From NCBI GenBank assembly GCA_029242745.1, contig JAQWTI010000019.1:1-60871 (forward strand): DNA of 60,871 nt. The letters run 5' to 3'. This document shows, piece after piece, positions 52,181 through 59,880 of this stretch (position 1 is the stretch's first letter; the number at the start of each line of letters is the position of its first letter). Both the position numbers and the translations under genes were made by a program. This DNA comes from Acidimicrobiales bacterium (GTDB lineage Bacteria > Actinomycetota > Acidimicrobiia > Acidimicrobiales > MedAcidi-G1). The notes beneath the pieces are model-generated. The model saw only the letters and a program-made list of their open reading frames with translations. It made no database searches and was not told where the DNA came from.

Positions 52181-53848
52181 GTGACAACCAGACAGAGTTC
52201 CAGGCCTTTTCGAATTAGGTGGCTAGGGCGTGTCCGCTACCGCGACGCACTGGCGTTGCAGCGACGTATACACGCCAATGCCGTATCGCTGCCCAAGACA
52301 CAGGACCACCTACTACTGCTCGAGCACCACCCCGTTTACACACTTGGGGTGCGGTCATCACTGGACAACCTGCTGATGCCGCCTGATGAGGTTGGCGCCG
52401 ACCTGGAGTGGGCTGATCGTGGCGGTGACATTACGTTCCACGGCCCCGGTCAACTTGTCGGCTATCCACTCCTACACCTTCCAGGTAAGCGGGGTGGGGG
52501 AATGGCCGACACGGTTGCCTATGTGCGTTCCGTGGAACAACTGGTCATCGACGTGTGTTGCGACTTAGGGCTTACTGACGTGGGGCGTCTACCCCGGTAT
52601 CCGGGGGTATGGGTTGAGCCAGACGGCCCGCGCCCTCGCAAGGTGGCGGCCATTGGGGTGAAGCTCAACCGGAGTCGCACCATGCACGGTTTCGCCCTCA
52701 ACCTAGACCCCGATCTGGCGTTCTTTGATCGAATGGTTCCGTGTGGAATCAACGGTCTGGGCGTCACTTCGCTAGCGAGCGAAGGAATCGACGCCACGAT
52801 GCGTCAAGCGGTCGACTTGGTCGCTGAGCGGGCGGCCGAACGTTGGGCTGACGGGCCAGTTGATCGGGCCGACGTCGCCTGGGTGCACCGGCCTGGTGAC
52901 CTCAGTGCCTTCAGTCGCGGTGAGGGGGCGGAATCGAAGCCAGAACTCAGTCGTAAGCCCGAGTGGATGCGGGTACCACTGCGGACTGGCCCCGAATATC
53001 TACGCCTCAAGTCGACGATGCGCGCCCGGAACCTCACGACGGTTTGCGAGGAGGCTGGGTGCCCGAACATGTCCGATTGCTGGAATGACGGCACAGCCAC
53101 GTTCATGATCAACGGTGAACGCTGCACTCGTGCCTGTGGTTTCTGCTTGGTTGACACTCGGCGTCCTGACGGACTGGACCTAGGTGAACCCGGACGGGTG
53201 GCTGAGGCTGTGGCCGATATGGGCCTGCGTCACGCTGTCGTCACGGCTGTGGCTCGAGACGACCTGGCAGATGGTGGTGCGGCTGCGTTCGTGGCGACTA
53301 TCGCTGCTATCCGGGAATTAAATCCCGATACCGCCGTGGAGATCCTTATCCCGGATTGCAAGGGTGACCCTGATGCTCTCCAGCTTTTGTTCGACTCCCG
53401 GCCGGAGGTGTTGAATCACAACATCGAGACGGTGGCTCGGCTGCAACGAAGGGTTCGCCCGTCTGCTTCGTACGCTCGGAGCCTCTCGGTTTTGGCTCGA
53501 GCGGGGGCTGAGGGCCTGACCACCAAGTCGTCGATCATTGTGGGCTTAGGGGAGACCGACGAAGAGGTAGATGCCTGCCTGGCCGACCTGGCTGCTGTGG
53601 GCTGCGACATAGTCACGATTGGCCAGTACCTTCGGCCGACTGTCAACCACCTAAAGATCGACCGCTGGGTAGATCCGACGATCTTTAATCGTTGGGTTGA
53701 CGTCGGTCGGGCCCTAGGCATTGGCCATGTGGAGGCCGGGCCACTCACCCGGTCCAGTTTCCACGCCCGGCAGGCAGCGGAAGCCGTCGGTGCCTCGCCG
53801 TTGGTGGGTCAGCGTAAGTCCGTTGCTCTGACAATTCATCCGGGCTGA
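52181..53848 (+). CDS. LipB-LipA fusion: octanoyltransferase plus lipoyl synthase
   Basis: One frame of 555 residues carries two enzymes that normally come from separate genes. Residues about 12-235 are LipB, which moves octanoyl from ACP to lipoyl domains: GGDITFHGPGQLVGYPL, Lys154 in RKVAAIGVK and nucleophile Cys188 in PCGINGLGVTSL. Residues about 263-555 are LipA, the radical-SAM sulfur inserter: auxiliary cluster Cys289, Cys294 and Cys300, radical-SAM Cys315, Cys319 and Cys322 (CTRACGFC), and RSSFHA near the C-terminus. No stop separates them. The GTG at 52181 is the best start. LipA could also start internally at ATG 52966. Confidence 0.88.
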   Translation: MTTRQSSRPFRIRWLGRVRYRDALALQRRIHANAVSLPKTQDHLLLLEHHPVYTLGVRSSLDNLLMPPDEVGADLEWADRGGDITFHGPGQLVGYPLLHLPGKRGGGMADTVAYVRSVEQLVIDVCCDLGLTDVGRLPRYPGVWVEPDGPRPRKVAAIGVKLNRSRTMHGFALNLDPDLAFFDRMVPCGINGLGVTSLASEGIDATMRQAVDLVAERAAERWADGPVDRADVAWVHRPGDLSAFSRGEGAESKPELSRKPEWMRVPLRTGPEYLRLKSTMRARNLTTVCEEAGCPNMSDCWNDGTATFMINGERCTRACGFCLVDTRRPDGLDLGEPGRVAEAVADMGLRHAVVTAVARDDLADGGAAAFVATIAAIRELNPDTAVEILIPDCKGDPDALQLLFDSRPEVLNHNIETVARLQRRVRPSASYARSLSVLARAGAEGLTTKSSIIVGLGETDEEVDACLADLAAVGCDIVTIGQYLRPTVNHLKIDRWVDPTIFNRWVDVGRALGIGHVEAGPLTRSSFHARQAAEAVGASPLVGQRKSVALTIHPG

Positions 53849-54028
53849 GGGAATTGTTGTCTCCCGACCGCTTTAGCCAGTCCTCCTTCTCACCAGGCTT
53901 GGTCTGAGGCCCGTTATTTCTCATGCCTTTGGGGATGGGGGACCCTGAATGATGCTGCAACTGGGCCAACTAACTTAGCCTTGACATTTGTGATATTACG
54001 TTTGTAGTGTCATGTCTCCAGGATTGAT
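53849..54028 (+). promoter_or_regulatory. Promoter and operator of TetR-surface locus
   Basis: TTGACA (53981-53986), an 18-base gap and TAGTGT (54005-54010) make a plausible promoter. TGACA (53982-53986) and TGTCA (54008-54012) are inverted with a 21-base spacer, so the promoter lies within the palindrome. This suits TetR autorepression. AGGA at 54019-54022 is six bases before the TTG start. Confidence 0.55.
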
Positions 54029-54658
54029 TTGAGAGTCGTCGAGGAGACACCAGAGACTGTGATCGCAGATCAGCGTGGTCGAGTCCGGAGAGAGCGTGCA
54101 GAGAGCGAAAGGGCAGCTGCTATTGAGCGGATCACCGCTGCAACTCGAGCACTATTGCGAGAGCACACGATCTTCGATCTGACCTCCGCAGTGGTGGCGG
54201 ATGCTGCTGGTACGACCCGCCAGACGGTCCACAACTACTTCCCGTCAATGTATGAGTTGATCTTCGCTCTCGCTGACGACCTGACCGTCGAATTCCAGAC
54301 AGCCGGGGACGGCCTGGATGTCGACGATCCCCACTGGCCGTACCTCTATGCGGATCGGGTGGCCGACATCGCACTGGAAGATCCGATCCCGAACCGGCAG
54401 GTGCTGCTGGTCTCGGCCTCTCAGGGTCGGGGTATGGCGGCTGCTACGTCGGAAACGAACCGACAGATCGTCCCGGCCCTGAAAAGGAGGAACCCGGTGG
54501 CGGCCGATAAGGCCTCGTGGCTGACTATGACTCTGTTCCGGGGAACGTTGTTCAGCTGGGGCGCCGAGCAGCTTTCAGCCGAGGAACTCCGAGAGAACTT
54601 GCGTGACGTGGCTGACGTAGTGGTAGCCCAACGTGGCCTCTGGCTAGAAGAAGTATGA
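54029..54658 (+). CDS. TetR family transcriptional regulator
   Basis: A 209-residue repressor. The helix-turn-helix lies at about residues 48-72 (LTSAVVADAAGTTRQTVHNYFPS). The ligand-binding half is helical, with no recognised effector type. Its ATG-overlap coupling to the giant surface protein (stop at 54656-54658, ATG at 54655) means both are on one transcript, so it probably controls the surface locus and itself. TTG 54029 has a good ribosome-binding site; GTG 54059 is an alternative. Confidence 0.85.
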   Translation: MRVVEETPETVIADQRGRVRRERAESERAAAIERITAATRALLREHTIFDLTSAVVADAAGTTRQTVHNYFPSMYELIFALADDLTVEFQTAGDGLDVDDPHWPYLYADRVADIALEDPIPNRQVLLVSASQGRGMAAATSETNRQIVPALKRRNPVAADKASWLTMTLFRGTLFSWGAEQLSAEELRENLRDVADVVVAQRGLWLEEV

Positions 54659-57600
54659 AATCTGTGACGTACCGATTGGCAACCCGCCTGGCAGCAGCGC
54701 TGCTGACTGCCGTGGTCTCCGTGCTGCTCGTATCTTCACCTGCCGGTGCGTGGTCAAACGCGGAAGAGGGGGCGGTGTCGATCCACGCCACGAGCCCTTA
54801 CAGCGGTTCGGTGGCCGAGGTCCAGGTGGACTCCGCTGGCAACATCTACGCGTGCGGGTGGTTCCGGTCCAAGACCGGGTCGTACGACGTCAACCCGGAT
54901 CCCGCTGCGACGAGCCTCGTGAACACGAAGGGGCTGCACTCGTCGGTGGTCTCGAAGTACAACCCGTCCGGCAACTTGCTGTGGTACCTGGTGGTCGAGT
55001 CCGACGACAACGACGACCGAATCGTCGACTGTGCCTTGAACGCTGCGGGCACTCACCTGGCCATATCCGGCACGTTCGAGGGGACCATGGACTTCCCCGG
55101 TGGGGCGAGCATCGCTTCGGAGGGGGAGAGGGACGCTTACGTGGCCCTGATCGCCACGGACACGTCGACTGGTACGACAGCTCCTTCCGGCGTCCTGTGG
55201 GGCAAGACCCTCGGGGATACGACCGACCACGACTCGGCCAACGGTGTCGGCTTCGGGTCGTCCAACGAGGTCTACGTAGGTGGCTACTTCAGGGGAACGG
55301 TGGACATCAACTGGGGTACCGGTAGTGCAGACAACCGGACGTCGGCAGGCCACGGGGATTCCGTCCTGACCAAGTTCGCGGTGGACGGTTCCCTGGCGTG
55401 GTCCAAGACGTGGGGCGGCACCAGCAACGATTACCTCGTCGACCTGGCGATCGACGGCGGCGACATCTACGTTGGCGGGTTCCTGGCCAACCAGGCGGCC
55501 GACTACGACCCCGGGGACGGTGAGACGCTGATTGGTGGCACGTCCGGCGGCCAGGGTGGCCAGGACTCGTGGATCTCGAAGTTCAACACGTCGGGGGAAC
55601 TCCAGTGGGCAAAGAACTTCGGTAATACCAGCACCGACGAACTCAAGGGCATGGCCGCTATAGGCGGACACGTGTACGCCACCGGCTACCACACAGGCAG
55701 TGGCGGCGACTTCGACCCCGGATCTGGCACCACGGCCTTGGTCTCGAGCCACTACGAGCCCTACACCGTCAAGATCGACTCGTCCGGGGATCTCGTGTGG
55801 GCAGTCACCGTCGACACGGAAGAGGGTGCTGGGCCGCCGACCGGAGAGTCCCTTGCCGTGGACGGGTCCGGCAACGTGTACACCGCAGGGACCTACCGGG
55901 GAACAGCCGACCTTGGGTCCGGTTCAGGGGTAGCGGACTTCACTGCTGTCCGTGGGACGGTTAAGAACGAGGTGTTCCTCCTGAAGCACAACTCGGCGGG
56001 CGTCCACCAGTGGGCGAAGGTCTTCCCGTCCAACAACACCTCTATCGCCACCGGGCTGACAACCTCCGGGTCAAACGTGTTCATGGCGGGCCACTTCAAT
56101 GACTGGATGGACTTCGACCCGTCAGCGGGTGACGCCACCGTCAGGTCAGCGGGAAACTCAGACGGCTACGTCGCCAAGTACACGTCAGCAGGAGCGCTGG
56201 CTACCGGCAACGCTGCACCGGTAGCGAACCCACCAACAGGCTTCCAGGTCGTACACGGCCCGGTCGACGGCGCTGAACTACAGGGTTACGAAGCTGAGGT
56301 CGTACTCACCGCACCGCTGTGCGATAGCGGCCAGTGGGAGTTCGTCCGCGCCGGTTCGGGCTACTCGACGCGCCATTACGTAGTCCAGGACTCGGCGCTC
56401 TCCGCGTCCGGGCTGGGGATCGGTGCTTACATCAAGGCGAACTACACCTCTGGCGGTTCCACGGTCCCGGATCACAACATTTTGTGGTCCGGCAACGCTA
56501 ACGACCACGACGGCAACACGTCGTCGAGGTCGGCGGCGTTCAAGAACCTGGGCTGGGCGAGTGTTTCCAACGCGCACGGTACGGTGGCCTTCAAGCTCGA
56601 CGCTGACGGCAACTTCACATGGAAGAGGGATTCAGCGTCTTCCTGGACAGCGAGCACTGTCGACTATGACGGGGCCGGCAGTTCGGGCACCGGTGTGGTC
56701 CCGTCGGGGTGGAGCGTGTATCTGGCGTTCGCTGCCAAGAACTCTGTCACCAGGACGCTGACCAGTGGTCATCTGGCCGTCTCCCACTCGAGCTGTGGGA
56801 CTCCGGGCTTCACCGTGTCCGAGTCGTCCAGGACGGTGTCCGAATCCGGTTCGACGCAGACGTTCACCGTGGTGTTGACCGGCGACCCGTCCTCGGACGT
56901 GGTCATCGACGTGGCCAGTGGCGACACCGGCGAGGCGACCGTGTCGGCTTCGTCGCTGACGTTCACGTCCAGCAACTGGGACACCGCTCAGGCCATCACC
57001 GTGACCGGCATTCCGGATTACCTCGACGACGGCAACCAGACCTCCACGGTGACCGTTTCAGTCAACGACGACAGTTCCGACGACGACTTCGACTCGGTTG
57101 CCAACCAGACGGTGTCGGTGTCAACGACTGACGTCGATGCAGCCGCCGGCCTGACCATTGCCGCTTCGGGTGGTTCAACGTCGGTCAACGAGGCCTCGTC
57201 GGGCAACACCGACACGTTCACCGTGGTATTGGACATGCAGCCTGCTCCGGGCGACAACGTGGTGGTGACCGTCACGTCGTCTGACACCGGTGAAGCCCAG
57301 GTCAACGGAACGTCAGCCAGGACCCTCACGTTCACGTCCAGTAACTGGGACACCCCGCAGACGGTGACCGTGACCGGGATCGACGACGACCTCGACGACG
57401 GCAACCAGACGGCGACGTTGACCATCGCGGTCGACGACTCGTCGAGCTACGACCCGTATGACTCGGTGTCAGACGCCACGGTCAGCGTGACCGTCGTCGA
57501 CGACGACACCGCTGGTTTCACCCTGTCGGGAACCACCGCAGCGGTATCTGAGAATGAGACAACGGCGACGTTCACCGTGGTCCTGGACTCCGAACCGACC

Positions 57601-59880
57601 GGCGACGTCGTGTTCAGCCTCTCGAGCGCTGACACCGGGGAGACGACTGTCTCACCTGCGGCGTTGACGTTCACCTCGTCGAACTGGGACACGACCCAGA
57701 CGGTGACGGTCACCGGTGTAGACGACTCGGCGTCGGATGGCAACCAGGCCACGAACGTCACCGTGTCCGTCAACGACTCGTCGACCGCCGACAGTACCTA
57801 CGACGCGCTCGGCGACAAGACCGTCGCCGTCACCACTGCTGATGATGACTCGGCTGGCGTAACCATCTCGGCGTCTGGTGGGGCAACCACCGTGTCCGAA
57901 GCGGGGTCGACCGACACGTTCACCGTGGTACTCAATACCCAGCCGTCCAGCGACGTTGTCATCAACGTCTCGTCGGGCGATACCGGTGAGGCGACCCTGT
58001 CCCCGGCGGCACTCACGTTCACCAGCTCGAACTGGGACAGCGCCCAGACCGTCACGGTCACCGGTGTAGACGACGACTCCAACGACGGCGACCAGACCAC
58101 GACGATGACCGTGTTCGTCGTCGACGGATCATCCGACGACGCGTACGACAGCGTCGCCAACCTGACGTTGAGCGCTACGACCTCCGACGATGACTCGCCT
58201 GGCCTGACGGTGTCGACGACCTCGGTGACGGTCACCGAAGCCGGGTCAGCGTCGACGTTCACCGTCCGGCTCAACACCAAGCCCAGTTCCAACGTCGTTG
58301 TCAACGTCGCAACGTCGGATTCCGGCGAAGCGACCGCGTCGACTACGGCACTCACGTTCACGACGAGCAACTGGGACAGCGCGCAGACCGTCACGGTCAC
58401 CGGCGTCAACGACGTCGAGGACGACGGGAACCAGACGTCGACGGTCACCCTGACGGTCAACGACGCCAGCTCCGACAACGACTACGACTCGGTTTCTGAC
58501 AGCACCGTGGCGGTGACGACCGTCGACGATGACGACCCGGTCGTGACTACGACGACCGCCCCGCCGCCGTCGACCACGGCCCCGCCGTTGGGAACGGTCA
58601 GCCTGTCGGCTATTCCGGGATGTTCGTCGGTGACCATCCACTGGGCTCCGGGCACCACGTCGGGCATCCAGTCGTTCGCACTGGCCATGAACAACCACCA
58701 GAACGACGAGGGTTGGGACGGCCACAGCGCACACTTCCCGGACGCACGTTCGTTCACCATTGGCGGCCTCGGCAACGGCCAGTACAGCTTCGAGATCCGG
58801 GCCCTCTACGAGAATGGGACCACGGCGGACTCAAACGAGGGAGACGTCACCATCTCGGGCTGCTTCCCACCACCGACACCCGTCACAACGACTTCTCCAC
58901 CGACGACCACGACGATGACCATCCCGCCGGCTCCCACCACCTCGACAACAACTACAACCACAACCACAACCACCCCACCTACGACGGCTGCACCGACGAC
59001 GGCTGTACCGACGACGGCTGTACCGACGACGGCTGTACCGACGACGGCTGTACCGACGACGGCTGTACCGACGACGGCTGCACCGACGACGGCTGCACCG
59101 ACCACAGTTGCACCGACGACGGCTGCACCGACCACAGCAGCACCGACGACGGCTGCACCTACGACGGTGGCTCCCTCCACGGCACCACCGACCACCACTA
59201 CAGAGGGAACCTCCAGAGATGAGGACGAAGAGGCGGTGATTGTCAATTTGAGCGAAGGTGATCGTGACGGTGACGGCCTGACCGACGATGACGAGGCCGC
59301 CCTGGGAACAGACCCGGACGACGCAGACACCGACGGTGACGGGATCAGCGACGGCAGGGAAGTGGCCGACCTCACCGACCCACTTGACCCTGACGACCCC
59401 GGGATCGACGGTGGCGGCAATTTCCTTACCAACCCGGGGGTTCTGGCGACTGCTGCAGGCCTCGCAGCGGCAGCAGGGCTGGGGTTGACGGGTCTGGGCT
59501 CCAAGATATTCGGTGGGCTTGTGCGGTTCCTGTCCGGGACCGGCTTCGGTCTGTTCCTGATCGGCCTGTTTCGACGTGACAAGCGCCCCGGGCCACCCAT
59601 CGACTTCGTGGTCTCCTTCGACGGACCGCTCGCCCATCTGGCATGGTCGTCGCCGACCACGGGCGGACCGGCTGACAAGTACGTGCTGGAAGCCCGCAAG
59701 GGCGGCAACTGGGGAGAACTACTCGACTTCGACACGGACAACACGAGGGCCGCTGTCCCCAGGTCAGAGGTCGAGGACGCTGAGGCGTGGCGTCTCAGGG
59801 CAGCCAACGAACATGGCATCGGCAAGCCGTCCGAAGAGGTGCCGGTCTCTGCTGCCAGCGACCATGTGGAAGAAGAATGA
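54655..59880 (+). CDS. Giant secreted membrane-anchored repeat protein
   Basis: A 1741-residue extracellular protein. Parts in order: signal peptide (1-32, cleavage near PAGA); SBBP-like propeller repeats such as NIYACGWF and GDIYVGGF (about 46-515); unassigned beta domain (529-719); five adhesin repeats of about 115 residues, each with ALTFTSSNWDTAQTVTVTG and an Asp-rich end (719-1292); FN3-like domain (1311-1404); Thr/Pro linker of TTAxP units (1405-1519); calcium-binding TSP3-like DxDxDG (1536-1586); one or two membrane spans (1596-1640); and a C-terminal FN3-like domain (1647-1737). It is likely an adhesin. Codon use is richer in C/G than in most of the window. Linked to a delta-60 protein. 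Confidence 0.85.
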   Translation: MKSVTYRLATRLAAALLTAVVSVLLVSSPAGAWSNAEEGAVSIHATSPYSGSVAEVQVDSAGNIYACGWFRSKTGSYDVNPDPAATSLVNTKGLHSSVVSKYNPSGNLLWYLVVESDDNDDRIVDCALNAAGTHLAISGTFEGTMDFPGGASIASEGERDAYVALIATDTSTGTTAPSGVLWGKTLGDTTDHDSANGVGFGSSNEVYVGGYFRGTVDINWGTGSADNRTSAGHGDSVLTKFAVDGSLAWSKTWGGTSNDYLVDLAIDGGDIYVGGFLANQAADYDPGDGETLIGGTSGGQGGQDSWISKFNTSGELQWAKNFGNTSTDELKGMAAIGGHVYATGYHTGSGGDFDPGSGTTALVSSHYEPYTVKIDSSGDLVWAVTVDTEEGAGPPTGESLAVDGSGNVYTAGTYRGTADLGSGSGVADFTAVRGTVKNEVFLLKHNSAGVHQWAKVFPSNNTSIATGLTTSGSNVFMAGHFNDWMDFDPSAGDATVRSAGNSDGYVAKYTSAGALATGNAAPVANPPTGFQVVHGPVDGAELQGYEAEVVLTAPLCDSGQWEFVRAGSGYSTRHYVVQDSALSASGLGIGAYIKANYTSGGSTVPDHNILWSGNANDHDGNTSSRSAAFKNLGWASVSNAHGTVAFKLDADGNFTWKRDSASSWTASTVDYDGAGSSGTGVVPSGWSVYLAFAAKNSVTRTLTSGHLAVSHSSCGTPGFTVSESSRTVSESGSTQTFTVVLTGDPSSDVVIDVASGDTGEATVSASSLTFTSSNWDTAQAITVTGIPDYLDDGNQTSTVTVSVNDDSSDDDFDSVANQTVSVSTTDVDAAAGLTIAASGGSTSVNEASSGNTDTFTVVLDMQPAPGDNVVVTVTSSDTGEAQVNGTSARTLTFTSSNWDTPQTVTVTGIDDDLDDGNQTATLTIAVDDSSSYDPYDSVSDATVSVTVVDDDTAGFTLSGTTAAVSENETTATFTVVLDSEPTGDVVFSLSSADTGETTVSPAALTFTSSNWDTTQTVTVTGVDDSASDGNQATNVTVSVNDSSTADSTYDALGDKTVAVTTADDDSAGVTISASGGATTVSEAGSTDTFTVVLNTQPSSDVVINVSSGDTGEATLSPAALTFTSSNWDSAQTVTVTGVDDDSNDGDQTTTMTVFVVDGSSDDAYDSVANLTLSATTSDDDSPGLTVSTTSVTVTEAGSASTFTVRLNTKPSSNVVVNVATSDSGEATASTTALTFTTSNWDSAQTVTVTGVNDVEDDGNQTSTVTLTVNDASSDNDYDSVSDSTVAVTTVDDDDPVVTTTTAPPPSTTAPPLGTVSLSAIPGCSSVTIHWAPGTTSGIQSFALAMNNHQNDEGWDGHSAHFPDARSFTIGGLGNGQYSFEIRALYENGTTADSNEGDVTISGCFPPPTPVTTTSPPTTTTMTIPPAPTTSTTTTTTTTTTPPTTAAPTTAVPTTAVPTTAVPTTAVPTTAVPTTAAPTTAAPTTVAPTTAAPTTAAPTTAAPTTVAPSTAPPTTTTEGTSRDEDEEAVIVNLSEGDRDGDGLTDDDEAALGTDPDDADTDGDGISDGREVADLTDPLDPDDPGIDGGGNFLTNPGVLATAAGLAAAAGLGLTGLGSKIFGGLVRFLSGTGFGLFLIGLFRRDKRPGPPIDFVVSFDGPLAHLAWSSPTTGGPADKYVLEARKGGNWGELLDFDTDNTRAAVPRSEVEDAEAWRLRAANEHGIGKPSEEVPVSAASDHVEEE
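56811..58530 (+). repeat. Five tandem adhesin-like repeats in surface protein
   Basis: Five protein repeats of about 115 residues (345 bases) begin near 56811, 57150, 57510, 57860 and 58200. Each has TFTVVL, DTGEA-like, LTFTSSNWD, TVTVTGVDD and SSDDxYDSV segments and ends with an Asp-rich strand. They resemble the Calx-beta or cadherin-like repeats common in large bacterial adhesins, and the acidic ends may bind calcium. Confidence 0.8.
58981..59162 (+). repeat. 15-base tandem repeats encoding a Thr/Pro linker
   Basis: About twelve tandem copies of a 15-base unit (ACGACGGCTGTACCG and variants) encode Thr-Thr-Ala-x-Pro. The first copies are nearly identical and the last diverge. In-frame copy-number change is expected to vary the length of the linker; I see no other function. 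Confidence 0.9.

Noticed and set aside
54754-55752. Minus-strand frame of 332 codons
   Set aside because: It lies entirely opposite the propeller part of the giant surface protein and has no domain; the high GC content lacks stops on the other strand.
58981-59162. Possible CRISPR-like repeat array
   Set aside because: The units are 15 bases, contiguous without spacers, in frame and translated, so they are coding tandem repeats.
58806-59825. Long minus-strand frame of 339 codons rich in Val and Gly
   Set aside because: It is the antisense image of the Thr/Pro repeat array and linker; the repeats keep all frames open by chance.
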